DNA of 36,225 nt. It comes from a virus. The number at the start of each line of letters is the position of its first letter. The stretch's first letter is position 1. The stretch spans positions 1 to 36,225 of the IMG/VR virus record IMGVR_UViG_3300037827_000332. One strand, 5' to 3'. This document shows positions 11,400-19,313 of this stretch, in pieces. The notes beneath the pieces were generated by a model, which did no database searches, had not been told where the DNA came from, and saw only the letters and a list, made by a program, of their open reading frames with translations. A program made the position numbers and the translations under genes.

Positions 11400-11615
11400 A
11401 TGGCTAAACTAAAAACTGCTGAACGAAAGAAGTTAAAGCAATCTGAATTTGGCATGCCGGGAGAGCGTAAATATCCTATGCCAGACCGTTCTCACGCCGC
11501 CAATGCGAAGGCAAGAGCTACCCAGATGGTAAAGAAAGGAAAGTTGAGCAAATCTGCTGAAGAGAAGATCGACGCTAAAGCCAATAAGATTTTGGGTAAA
11601 GGTAAAAAAAAATGA
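11400..11615 (+). CDS. Conserved small basic phage protein (MPGERKYPMPDRSHAANAKA type)
   Basis: A 71-residue protein; ATG 11400 is preferred over GTG 11397. The block FGMPGERKYPMPDRSHAANA, followed by KARATQMVKKGKLS and KIDAKANKILGKG, matches a well-conserved short segment that I recall in many podovirus and siphovirus proteins, usually annotated hypothetical and sometimes placed with the DUF6582 group. It is strongly basic and likely binds DNA or a virion component. Function not established. Confidence 0.75.
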   Translation: MAKLKTAERKKLKQSEFGMPGERKYPMPDRSHAANAKARATQMVKKGKLSKSAEEKIDAKANKILGKGKKK

Positions 11616-11794
11616 CACCTCTTTACGTATCAATAATTGTAGGATATAAAGACCCGAATGATGGGTGTGAATCGGAAGAGGATGAAAAGAATTTTGCTAC
11701 TTCATGCTTTACGGTTGACGATATTAAAGATGATTTTTCAGAAAACCTTTTATGGCATACTGAGAAAGCTTTGAAAAAATTGATTGAAACTTAA
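11612..11794 (+). CDS. Unknown 60-residue acidic protein
   Basis: Overlaps the preceding stop by 4 bases. Begins with a strand (MTPLYVSIIVGYKDP), then an Asp/Glu-rich loop (CESEEDEKN) and a helix. Acidic, in contrast to the basic gene before it. Function unknown. Confidence 0.6.
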   Translation: MTPLYVSIIVGYKDPNDGCESEEDEKNFATSCFTVDDIKDDFSENLLWHTEKALKKLIET

Positions 11795-11812
11795 CTAATT
11801 GAGGGTATTGTC

Positions 11813-11920
11813 ATGAAACGTAAAAAAGAAATGAAAAAAGAAGTTAAAAAGGAAATGAAAGAAGATATGAAGGAAATGAAAGAATCTAAAGCTAAAAAGA
11901 TGAAGAAAAAGAAGTATTAA
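11813..11920 (+). CDS. 35-residue Lys/Glu/Met mini-protein
   Basis: ATG 11813 has GAGGG about 10 bases upstream. The peptide is almost entirely Lys, Glu and Met (MKRKKEMKKEVKKEMKEDMK, then the Lys-rich end KAKKMKKKKY): 17 of 35 residues are Lys. It should be a single charged helix. It could bind nucleic acid or be an acid-free packing peptide; alternatively it is an A-rich stretch that is only fortuitously open. Confidence 0.5.
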   Translation: MKRKKEMKKEVKKEMKEDMKEMKESKAKKMKKKKY

Positions 11921-11946
11921 TTTTTTAAATTAATGGGGTATAATTT

Positions 11947-12273
11947 ATGTCAAAACATAATTGTCAATATTGTGAATGCAGAGATATTCTTGAAGATAAT
12001 CAGGAAGAAATAAGCAAACTACAAGAATTAAACAATCGATATGATAAAATTATTTCAAAATTTAATGATATCGTTGAAAGACACGATATCCCTCTTGACG
12101 TTTTTGATTGTCAATTAAAATTATATATGGAAAATTTATCAAGCATTATTGAATCCAGATGCGACAGACTGCAAATAATAATTAAAGGCGTTACAGATAT
12201 TTATGATCAGAAGTTTAAAATTCTTAATGAAAATATTGAAAAATTAAAATCAGTTAATAGCGCAGCCCGGTAG
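11947..12273 (+). CDS. Coiled-coil protein whose 3' end overlaps the tRNA-Pro gene
   Basis: A 108-residue protein. The N-terminus has CQYCEC, a possible metal site, and the rest is long amphipathic helix (EEISKLQELNNRYDKIISKF, then RLQIIIKGVTDIYDQKFKIL). Its last 7 codons and stop (12271-12273) lie within the tRNA-Pro sequence starting at 12251, so coding and tRNA sequence share 23 bases. The C-terminal residues SVNSAAR are encoded by the tRNA acceptor and D-arm. Function unknown. Confidence 0.7.
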   Translation: MSKHNCQYCECRDILEDNQEEISKLQELNNRYDKIISKFNDIVERHDIPLDVFDCQLKLYMENLSSIIESRCDRLQIIIKGVTDIYDQKFKILNENIEKLKSVNSAAR

Positions 12274-12327
12274 CGCGCCTGCTTTGGGAGCAGGATGTCG
12301 CAGGTTCAAATCCTGCTTAACTGACCA
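12251..12327 (+). tRNA. tRNA-Pro (anticodon TGG), CCA encoded
   Basis: A complete 77-base cloverleaf: acceptor CAGTTAA/TTAACTG with C1-G72, D-arm GCGC/GCGC, anticodon stem CCTGC/GCAGG with loop TTTGGGA (anticodon TGG), variable ATGTC, T-arm GCAGG/CCTGC with loop TTCAAAT, then ACCA. C1-G72 and A73 are proline identity features in bacteria. It reads CCA and CCG codons. A phage copy may help late protein synthesis. An attachment-site role is also possible, but no integrase is present. Confidence 0.97.
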
Positions 12328-12450
12328 TTTTACGCATGGATGCAATGATTTTCTGATGAGGCCTGAAAAACCAACTCAGAATGCCCCGCTGGAAAGACGG
12401 CGATAATGCCTGAAATGCTATGTGAGGTAACATTTTGGGCATTTTTTTGT
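12328..12450 (+). ncRNA. Structured tRNA trailer or small RNA ending in an intrinsic terminator
   Basis: After the tRNA the sequence can form TTCTGA/TCAGAA (6 bp), then AATGCC (12405-12410) paired with GGCATT, followed by seven T. An upstream AATGCCC (about 12380-12386) could pair with the same GGGCATT, so two alternative stems compete for one partner. An inner ATGT/ACAT hairpin lies in the loop. A 77-codon ORF on the opposite strand covers this region but looks like a shadow of the RNA. The U-run end fits termination of the early transcript before the late promoter. Confidence 0.6.
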
Positions 12451-12499
12451 CTAAAACTATCATGTTTCACCATCAAATCACCTGAAATCACCCTGTTTA

Positions 12500-12529
12500 T
12501 TGACGTCACGCCTATTTTTTTGCTATAAC
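12500..12529 (+). promoter_or_regulatory. Promoter of the late (virion) genes
   Basis: TTGACG (12500-12505), 18 bases, TATAAC (12524-12529). It follows the terminator at about 12440 and precedes the first late gene at 12581, so it probably starts the morphogenesis operon. The spacer has a T-run just upstream of -10. Confidence 0.75.
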
Positions 12530-12580
12530 TCCTACAGATCAATATTTTTTTCATATAAATCAATGACTTAGGATTTTATT

Positions 12581-12889
12581 ATGCCATTTGTTAACTTTCC
12601 TTTTCAGTGTACGACTTGTCGAGGAGTGGGGACGATTAAACCTGTCTCTGCTTTTAATATTCACTCAAAATTTATGTCCGTTGAATGTCCGTTATGTCGG
12701 GGAAAAGGGACTATGGACAATAAGGTTTTTGTGAATCCTGCAAAAGTAGAAACAATTCCTGACGCTATCGTTAATCATGACTTGTCAGATTTAATGACTG
12801 ATATTGGAGAAGCAGAAGTTGAAAAAGCATCTAAGGCATTAAAGAAAATTAAATCTAAAAAATCGGAATTGAACGATGCCGTTGGATAA
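12581..12889 (+). CDS. DnaJ-type zinc-finger protein
   Basis: A 102-residue protein with two CxxCxGxG motifs (CTTCRGVG at residues 10-17 and CPLCRGKG near 38-45), the signature of half a DnaJ-type zinc domain. The C-terminal half is helical and Lys-rich. It overlaps the start of the terminase small subunit by 14 bases, so it may assist packaging or be a phage-encoded metal-binding chaperone-like factor. Exact role unknown. Confidence 0.75.
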   Translation: MPFVNFPFQCTTCRGVGTIKPVSAFNIHSKFMSVECPLCRGKGTMDNKVFVNPAKVETIPDAIVNHDLSDLMTDIGEAEVEKASKALKKIKSKKSELNDAVG

Positions 12890-13325
12890 ACACGGCTTAA
12901 CTCCAAAGCAAAGAAAGTTTTGTGAATTATATGTAAAAACAAGCAATGGCACCGAGTCTGCAAAACTAGCGGGTTACAGCAAAAAGACTGCTGGAGAAAT
13001 GGCATATGAGAACCTCGGAAAACCTCAAATAAAGCGGTACGTGGACATGAAAATGGAAGAAGCGGTCAAAAAAGTAGGTGTTGGAAAAGACTGGCGATTA
13101 GAGATGCTGAAGAAAGGCATTGAGTTAAATTTCCTAGGAAAAGCAGATAAAGAAGGGTGTGTTGACTTAAAAGGATTGCAAGGATTGATTAACGAAATGA
13201 ATAAAATGACTGGTGATCATGCTCCTACAACATCCAACTTAAACGTATCAGATACAAACTTAGAGGAAACAAAAAAAGTTGCAACAGAAACAGAAAAAGA
13301 GATTAACGACATAAAGACATTTTAA
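12876..13325 (+). CDS. terS: Terminase small subunit (Terminase_2 type)
   Basis: A 149-residue protein starting with LTPKQRKFCELYVKTSNGTE, then SAKLAGYSKKTAGEMAYENL, the helix-turn-helix pattern of small terminases. It recognises the packaging site on concatemeric phage DNA and hands it to the large subunit. The C-terminal third is polar and charged, typical of the oligomerising and TerL-contacting parts. It ends 1 base before the large subunit ATG. Confidence 0.93.
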   Translation: MPLDKHGLTPKQRKFCELYVKTSNGTESAKLAGYSKKTAGEMAYENLGKPQIKRYVDMKMEEAVKKVGVGKDWRLEMLKKGIELNFLGKADKEGCVDLKGLQGLINEMNKMTGDHAPTTSNLNVSDTNLEETKKVATETEKEINDIKTF

Positions 13326-13326
13326 A

Positions 13327-14862
13327 ATGTTGATGACTGATGAAGAATTAAAATCAAAACTTCTAAATAGTTTACTCCTATTCACTCGTGTTTTTTACAA
13401 GCTCAGAAATGGAAGAGATTTTGATCTTTCGCATCCTATATCAAGAGAATGTCATTACATCACAATCGCTAAAGAGCTAACTCTTTGTTTTAAGCTTGAG
13501 ACGAATAGATTAATCATAAACATACCTCCCGGCACAGGAAAAAGCACCATGATGAAGTATTTCATCGCGTGGTGTTTTGCGCATTACCCAGATTGTCAAT
13601 TCATTTATATCTCATACAGTCATGACCTTGCCGCAACTCATACGGCTGACATTAAGGGAATAATGGAGTTGCGTGAATATAAAGAATTGTTCGGGATCGA
13701 AATAAGCAGAGAGTCATCAGCCAAAGATAACTTTAAAACTACTGGAGGAGGGCGTGTGAGAGCGTTTGGCTCAGGAGGAGCGGTAACTGGTCAAGATGCT
13801 GGATTGCCTCGTCTGATGCGTTTCAGTGGAGCTTTAATCATGGATGATATGCACAAGCCTGACGAAGCGCACAGTGATTCAATAAGAGGAAATGTGACAA
13901 GAAATTACAACGAAACCATTAAGCAGCGTCCTCGTGATCCATCTAATGTTCCAATGCTTTATATCGGCCAACGAGTGCATGAGGACGATAGCGCAAACTT
14001 TCTTATTGAAGGGAATGACGGATATGTTTGGAAAAAGGTTATTTTAAAAGGAAGAGATGAGTCAGGCAACTCAATCCATCCTCAGCTTTATCCGCTAGAA
14101 AAGCTTGCTATAGAAGAGAAATATAACTCATACACTTTCGCGGCACAGATACAGCAAAATCCTTTGCCTGCTGGCGGAGGTATTTTTAAGAAAGAAAACT
14201 TCGCAATTCTTGATGAAGAGCCTGAAATACTGGCGACATTTATCACTGGCGACACTTCAGAAACAGCAAAAACTTATAATGATCCAACGGTGTTTAGCTT
14301 TTGGGGAGTTTATAAAATAAAGCAATTCGGAGAAGAGACAGAAATATACGGATTGCATTGGCTTGATTGTCTTCAAGTATGGATTGAGCCAAAAGATTTA
14401 ATACCGAACTTCATGCAGTTTTATACGGATTGCATGCGTCACAAGATAAAGCCATCAGTTGTTGGAATAGAAAAGAAATCAACTGGTGTGACGCTTATCT
14501 CACAGATTAATGGTCTTCAAGGTATCAATGTTATTGATATTCCGCGCACGGCATCTTCGGGGTCAAAAGCAGATCGCTTCATATCAATTCAATCATACAT
14601 TGCGCGAAAACAAATTAGCTTTACGAAAGGCGCAAGGCACATAGATATGTGTATTGATCACATGTCAAAGATCACGGCAAACAACACTCACAGACACGAC
14701 GATATAGCCGATACGGCTTATGACGCAGTCGATATGGCATTGATTAGAAATGTCATCACAGGATTTTCAAAGGTTCAAGTAGTCCAAAGCATGCAGATTG
14801 ATCGAATGAAGCAAGCAGAGGACAGGATGAGACAAATTAAAGGTAAAGCACGAGGTTATTAA
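13327..14862 (+). CDS. terL: Terminase large subunit
   Basis: A 511-residue packaging motor. Walker A is PPGTGKST at residues 67-74, Walker B is ALIMDD near 169-174, and the C-terminal RNase H-like nuclease is marked by ITGDTSE near 307 (D309) and a terminal DDIADTAYDAVD motif. It pumps DNA into the prohead through the portal ring and cuts the concatemer. The start is ATG 13327; a second ATG follows at codon 3. Its neighbours are the small subunit and portal, in the usual order. Confidence 0.97.
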   Translation: MLMTDEELKSKLLNSLLLFTRVFYKLRNGRDFDLSHPISRECHYITIAKELTLCFKLETNRLIINIPPGTGKSTMMKYFIAWCFAHYPDCQFIYISYSHDLAATHTADIKGIMELREYKELFGIEISRESSAKDNFKTTGGGRVRAFGSGGAVTGQDAGLPRLMRFSGALIMDDMHKPDEAHSDSIRGNVTRNYNETIKQRPRDPSNVPMLYIGQRVHEDDSANFLIEGNDGYVWKKVILKGRDESGNSIHPQLYPLEKLAIEEKYNSYTFAAQIQQNPLPAGGGIFKKENFAILDEEPEILATFITGDTSETAKTYNDPTVFSFWGVYKIKQFGEETEIYGLHWLDCLQVWIEPKDLIPNFMQFYTDCMRHKIKPSVVGIEKKSTGVTLISQINGLQGINVIDIPRTASSGSKADRFISIQSYIARKQISFTKGARHIDMCIDHMSKITANNTHRHDDIADTAYDAVDMALIRNVITGFSKVQVVQSMQIDRMKQAEDRMRQIKGKARGY

Positions 14863-14871
14863 GGGGGAATT

Positions 14872-17022
14872 ATGGGAACTGTTTCAAAGCATGATCAAGA
14901 TCAATTGGCAAGAATTAAGAAAAACATAAATGAATCCTATATTTACTTTAGGAATAATAGAGAATATTTCAATCAAATGCGCAACTTCGTATTCAATACG
15001 ACGATTACAGATGAGCAGCGCGCAGCATTACAAGAACTTGATCGTCCGCTTATAGAATTTAATGTAGTTGAGGCTTTTATTAGCAGGCTTTTGGGCGAGT
15101 TTTCAAAGCAAGTCCCCGGAGTTACTGTTCACGCAGAGCCAACAGTGTCAGTCCCTCCTATACAGACAATAGACGTAGTTCAGGGATATATGAGGCATAT
15201 CATCACTGGGCTTAGATCAAATGAAGTCTACAAAGATCAATTGAGCGGCGGTTACAGCGCAATGAAAGTGTGGACAGAATATGAGCATCCTAAAAGCTTT
15301 AAACAAAAGATTTGTCTTGATCGCGTATTTGATCCTTTGCTTTGCGGATGGGATCCAGCCGCTCAGAAAACACACAAAGGTGACGGCTCTTATTGCTTTG
15401 AGATTATACCTGTCACAGAAGAGCAATTTCGAGCGATGTACGGTGACGATATAGTTTTGGATGGATGCTACAAGGGATCGCTTGAGGGGTTTAAATGGGG
15501 CTTTAAAAGCAATCGCAAAAACATAATAATGCTTTGTAATTATTATGAGAAAACAAGCAAGCGCGTGATGCTTTATGAGTTGCCCGGCGGAGGATGCTTA
15601 ACAAAGGCTGAATATGAAGAAATGCTCGATATGTATGTTAAGAACAATGATATAGCTCAGCCTCCAATTCCTGTCCAGAAAAGATGGACAAATATACCAA
15701 AAATAGACAGATATCAGATTATTTCCACTAAAGTTTTGGAGCGTGTGGATACAGATTTTATCGGACTTCCGCTGATATTTGTTGACGGTAACTCTGTCAC
15801 GATTAGAAAAGATAGCGATGGCGCGACTATTGAACAGTTGACGAGATCATATGTTCACAATGCTGTGGGCGCTCAAAAGCTTAAAAATCTGGCAGGTCAA
15901 ACAATAGCAAATCATATTGAAACGCTTGTAGAGCATAAAATGAAAGTCGCTATTGAGTCTATACCCCAACAATACGAAGAAGCGTACACAAATGTTCAAA
16001 GCGCAAGTAATTATATGTATAAGCAATTCAGTGATGACGGCTCTCAGCAATATAATCCCCCTCAAGAAGTACAAAAGGTTCCGTTACCTCCTGAGATCAT
16101 GAACACTTATATGAGTGCTGAGCAGACGATACAGGCTGCATTAGGTTCGTATGACTCAGCTTTGGGGTTGAATAAAAACCAACTTTCTGGTGTAGCTATA
16201 GTAGAAGGAGCGACGCAATCAAATGCTGCTGCAATGCCATTTGTTGTAAATTATTTGGCATCTCTTCAGCAGGCAGCCGATATCGTTCTTGATCTGATTC
16301 CTAAATACTTAGTAACGCCTCGCTCAATTCCTGTGCTGACAAACGAAGACAAGAAAGAGCACGTGACAATTAATGGATCTGATCCTTCTTCTCCGAAGAT
16401 GAATTTTGATCCTGCTGATTTAAAGATAATGGTAAGCGCAGGCGTGAACTTTGAAGTGCAAAAGACAAGGGCCGTTCAGATGCTTATTGAGCTTTCCAAT
16501 GCTTTACCAGGAATGGCGCAACTCATTAACAATCCTAAAGGATTGGCAATACTCGCAGACAATCTTTCTATTAAAGGCGCTGATCAGATTAAGGCTATGG
16601 CTGACGAAGAAGTTAAGGAAATGGAGCAACAGAAAGAACAGGCGAAGAATCAACCTAAACCGCCGCCCCCTGAGATGGTGAAATTACATCAACAGCAACA
16701 GAAAATTGATAATCAGGCCGCTTTTGGGCAAGGAAAGCTAAAGGTTGAACAACAAAATGCCATAACTAAACGCATCGAGACGCTATCAAAATCTTCTGAT
16801 GCTAAAGCGCGCATAGCATTGCAAGGCGAAAAGGACGACACAGAAAGGATGGTTCACGGAATTAGGCTTGGAATATCAAATAAAGCGGCAGACAGTCAGA
16901 TAGCAAAACAAATGGTCGATAGCGCCACAAATCTTGTCAATGCAAATCCTATTGTTCCGACTAATGCAAATGAAGCTCAGATCGGAGGACAAACGGCACC
17001 GCAGGGTCAGATGATCCCATAA
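14872..17022 (+). CDS. Portal protein, P22 gp1-like
   Basis: A 716-residue portal, close to the 725 residues of P22 gp1. The N-terminal wing (HDQDQLARIKKNINESYIYF) and core are followed by a Gln-rich barrel-like C-terminal region from about 590 (KEMEQQKEQAKNQPKPPPPE, then QQQQKIDNQAAFGQGK), reminiscent of the P22 portal barrel. It forms the dodecameric ring through which DNA is packaged and ejected and on which gp4-like proteins assemble. ATG follows AGGGGGA. Confidence 0.93.
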   Translation: MGTVSKHDQDQLARIKKNINESYIYFRNNREYFNQMRNFVFNTTITDEQRAALQELDRPLIEFNVVEAFISRLLGEFSKQVPGVTVHAEPTVSVPPIQTIDVVQGYMRHIITGLRSNEVYKDQLSGGYSAMKVWTEYEHPKSFKQKICLDRVFDPLLCGWDPAAQKTHKGDGSYCFEIIPVTEEQFRAMYGDDIVLDGCYKGSLEGFKWGFKSNRKNIIMLCNYYEKTSKRVMLYELPGGGCLTKAEYEEMLDMYVKNNDIAQPPIPVQKRWTNIPKIDRYQIISTKVLERVDTDFIGLPLIFVDGNSVTIRKDSDGATIEQLTRSYVHNAVGAQKLKNLAGQTIANHIETLVEHKMKVAIESIPQQYEEAYTNVQSASNYMYKQFSDDGSQQYNPPQEVQKVPLPPEIMNTYMSAEQTIQAALGSYDSALGLNKNQLSGVAIVEGATQSNAAAMPFVVNYLASLQQAADIVLDLIPKYLVTPRSIPVLTNEDKKEHVTINGSDPSSPKMNFDPADLKIMVSAGVNFEVQKTRAVQMLIELSNALPGMAQLINNPKGLAILADNLSIKGADQIKAMADEEVKEMEQQKEQAKNQPKPPPPEMVKLHQQQQKIDNQAAFGQGKLKVEQQNAITKRIETLSKSSDAKARIALQGEKDDTERMVHGIRLGISNKAADSQIAKQMVDSATNLVNANPIVPTNANEAQIGGQTAPQGQMIP

Positions 17023-17037
17023 TAAAAACGTAAGTAC

Positions 17038-17066
17038 TTGATTTATATAGAAAAAAATAATAATAT
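17038..17066 (+). promoter_or_regulatory. Promoter upstream of scaffold and coat genes
   Basis: TTGATT (17038-17043), 17 bases, TAATAT (17061-17066). The start would lie near 17073, at the first base of the GC-rich hairpin segment. An internal promoter would boost scaffold and coat, which are needed in the greatest amount. Confidence 0.7.
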
Positions 17067-17072
17067 GTGTTT

Positions 17073-17165
17073 GCGGCGACGACTGCCTAAGTCGGCAACC
17101 TGAAGTTGGCAGGCTAAAACCAACGCAGCCCGATCTGCATAAATCGGCTTACCGTGATGGGGTTA
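17073..17165 (+). ncRNA. Structured leader of the scaffold-coat transcript
   Basis: About 90 GC-rich bases in an AT-rich genome, forming CGACT/AGTCG (loop GCCTA), CAAC/GTTG (loop CTGAA) and AGCC(c)GAT/ATCGGCT around an 8-nt loop. Alternative pairing GTTGG/CCAAC overlaps the second hairpin. The ribosome site (GAGGAG) and GTG 17188 lie just downstream. It may stabilise the mRNA or regulate translation; I do not recognise a riboswitch class. The gap has no ORF. Confidence 0.6.
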
Positions 17166-17187
17166 AAGATCTTGAGGAGTTAAATTT

Positions 17188-17886
17188 GTGAATGAAGTTC
17201 CAAATACCGAAGTCGAACAACCGTCTGTAGAAGTACAGCCAGAACCAAAGGTTTTTCATCAACACGAAATCAATGCGATGGTTGGCGGAGCAAAGAAAAG
17301 TGGTTTTGATAAAGGTTATCAACAGGCGAAAGCTGAATTGATGGCGCAACCTGTGGCGCAACCTAATCCATCACCTGTCTTTAATCCCGCAGACAATGAT
17401 TCAAAACTTAGACAGATAGCTATTGAAGAGTTATCAAAGCAGAGAGCTGTAGAGCAAGCAAAGTGGGAAGCGCAACAGCGTGAAGAAGCCGGAACGCGAA
17501 TTCTTAATGATTTAACCACCAAAACTTCTTCTGCAAAATCTAAGTTTGACGATTATGACAAGGTTGTAAGATCAGATTTTGGAAATTTCGCGAAGACACC
17601 TGAAGTTTTATTGTTGGCGCATCAATTCGACAATGCTGGTGAGATGCTCTATGACATGGCTAAAAACCCTGGAAAAATAGCGCAGATTGCCATGTTTGAA
17701 AAGCTTGGAATGAGAGAAGAAGCATATAACGAGATGAAAAAGCTTTCTGATTCAATCAAAGTAAACGAAATGAGCGCTAATCAACCAAAGCCTAGGACGC
17801 CTTTGTCACAAGTCAATCCCTCAAATATTGGTGTGGGCAAGACAGATGACAATATCAGCTCTTCAGACTTCAAGGGAAGTTACTGA
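17188..17886 (+). CDS. Scaffold protein
   Basis: A 232-residue, highly charged protein between portal and coat, the usual scaffold position. Starts at GTG 17188, 8 bases after GAGGAG. It has a Pro/Glu-rich N-terminus, then long helical, Gln/Glu-rich segments (SKQRAVEQAKWEAQQREEAG), and a helical C-terminus. Scaffold directs coat assembly into a procapsid of correct size and then leaves. Homology by position and composition only. Confidence 0.82.
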   Translation: MNEVPNTEVEQPSVEVQPEPKVFHQHEINAMVGGAKKSGFDKGYQQAKAELMAQPVAQPNPSPVFNPADNDSKLRQIAIEELSKQRAVEQAKWEAQQREEAGTRILNDLTTKTSSAKSKFDDYDKVVRSDFGNFAKTPEVLLLAHQFDNAGEMLYDMAKNPGKIAQIAMFEKLGMREEAYNEMKKLSDSIKVNEMSANQPKPRTPLSQVNPSNIGVGKTDDNISSSDFKGSY

Positions 17887-17953
17887 GCGTTATTTCTAAT
17901 CTATAGATAGTCTTTTTGCCCTACAAAATTAACTTACTTAATTGGGGGCTGAA

Positions 17954-19303
17954 ATGGCTACTAGTGCAAATATTTTACAAGCGGTACAAACGTATCAAAA
18001 ATCCGGTTTAGCAAGACTGGTCAACATGTTTGCTGGTATTGCAAAAGCAAACAAAAAGTTCCAAAACTTTCAAGACAAAATTGCCAACTTGGGCAATACA
18101 GTCACTTATGATTCACCTCCTCGCGCATACGCAAACGTAGGTCTTGTCGTTTCTACATTTGACACCGTTGAACAGCGCGTAAATAACTTAACGGTTGGTG
18201 GATTTGACGTCACTGGCGCCCCTCTTACTGGTGGTTTTTACGATAGTTACGGCAATTTAAATGCTGCTAACTGTAACTTTGCCGTTAGTTCTGAACAGTT
18301 AGTATTTAACATTGATAACAACGATTATCGCAAAACCTTTGAAGAATCAATGATGGTCGAACTTGGTACTGTTATTGAAAAGAGCATTTTAAATCGCTTC
18401 ATCAATGATACCTATCGTTTCTATACAGCTGGTGTAGATGTAAACAAAAACATTTTGCCAATAAATTCATTTGCGCAGTTGGCTTATGCTGAATCTAAGT
18501 TTAAAGATTACGGTTGTCCTGCAAAGGGTGACTATGAATGCTTTATTCCTAACATGGCCGTTTCTTCAATCATCGCTACAGGTCAGAATAAATTCACGCT
18601 TGATAGCAATAACATGAGATTTAATTCATGGGAAATTGGTATTTTTGACAGCTTTAACTACAATAGATCAAACTTATTGCCTGTGCATGTTGCCGGAACA
18701 ATGGGCGCAAATCAGGATTTGTTGACTGTGACAAGCTTTGTAACCAACGCTGATGGCGGCATTAATCAGATCACTTTCTCTGGCGCAAGCACAAATAACG
18801 TTGGCGCAGCATTGACGGGCGATCTTGGCTACTTTGTTCATGGTGTAGCTCTTCAGCCTGATATTTATTATCTGACATTCACGGGTCATTCGACATCTGA
18901 AGTAGATGTTCAGTTTCAGGTAACGGCGCCAGCAACAAGCGCTGGCGGTAACGTAACTCTGAATATTTTCCCAGCACTTTACAGTGCACCGGGTAAAAAT
19001 CAGAATATCAATGCTCCAATTGCGGTTGGTATGCAGGTTCTATTAATGCCTAGTCACAGAGCTGGTGTTATGTATGCAGGCTCTCCGTTCTACTTAGCAA
19101 TGCCTCGCTTACCTGATCAGGCTCCGTTCATCACGTCAAGCCATTCAGATGAAGCATCCGGCGCAGCTATTCGTTTGACGACCGGTTCGGCATTCGGACA
19201 GAACTTAACAGGTTCAATCGTAGACTCAATCTGGGGCGCTAAATTAACGCCTGAGTACGGAATGAGAATGCTATTCCCTGTTAATACTGGCTTATCAAGC
19301 TAG
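17954..19303 (+). CDS. Major coat protein, P22 gp5-like
   Basis: 449 residues from ATG 17954, which has GGGGG upstream; TTG 17942 would add 4 residues. P22 coat is 430 residues. The N-arm (MATSANILQAVQTYQKSGLA) is followed by the HK97-fold core with the coat-like NLGNTVTYDSPPRAYANVG segment and a glycine- and serine-rich insertion resembling the I-domain, around residues 220-330. It should assemble into a T=7 shell. Well expressed, as indicated by the promoter upstream of scaffold. Confidence 0.92.
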   Translation: MATSANILQAVQTYQKSGLARLVNMFAGIAKANKKFQNFQDKIANLGNTVTYDSPPRAYANVGLVVSTFDTVEQRVNNLTVGGFDVTGAPLTGGFYDSYGNLNAANCNFAVSSEQLVFNIDNNDYRKTFEESMMVELGTVIEKSILNRFINDTYRFYTAGVDVNKNILPINSFAQLAYAESKFKDYGCPAKGDYECFIPNMAVSSIIATGQNKFTLDSNNMRFNSWEIGIFDSFNYNRSNLLPVHVAGTMGANQDLLTVTSFVTNADGGINQITFSGASTNNVGAALTGDLGYFVHGVALQPDIYYLTFTGHSTSEVDVQFQVTAPATSAGGNVTLNIFPALYSAPGKNQNINAPIAVGMQVLLMPSHRAGVMYAGSPFYLAMPRLPDQAPFITSSHSDEASGAAIRLTTGSAFGQNLTGSIVDSIWGAKLTPEYGMRMLFPVNTGLSS

Positions 19304-19313
19304 AGTTAATAAA

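Noticed and set aside
12350-12400. Hammerhead-like core (CTGATGAG with a later GAAA)
   Set aside because: The stem II closing pair and the C-GAAA-C arrangement are missing and no cleavable helix partners are present.
12330-12563. A 77-codon leftward ORF opposite the tRNA trailer and late promoter
   Set aside because: It covers a structured, probably non-coding segment, runs against all neighbours and has no good ribosome site. Related ORFs may be annotated elsewhere because the RNA is conserved.
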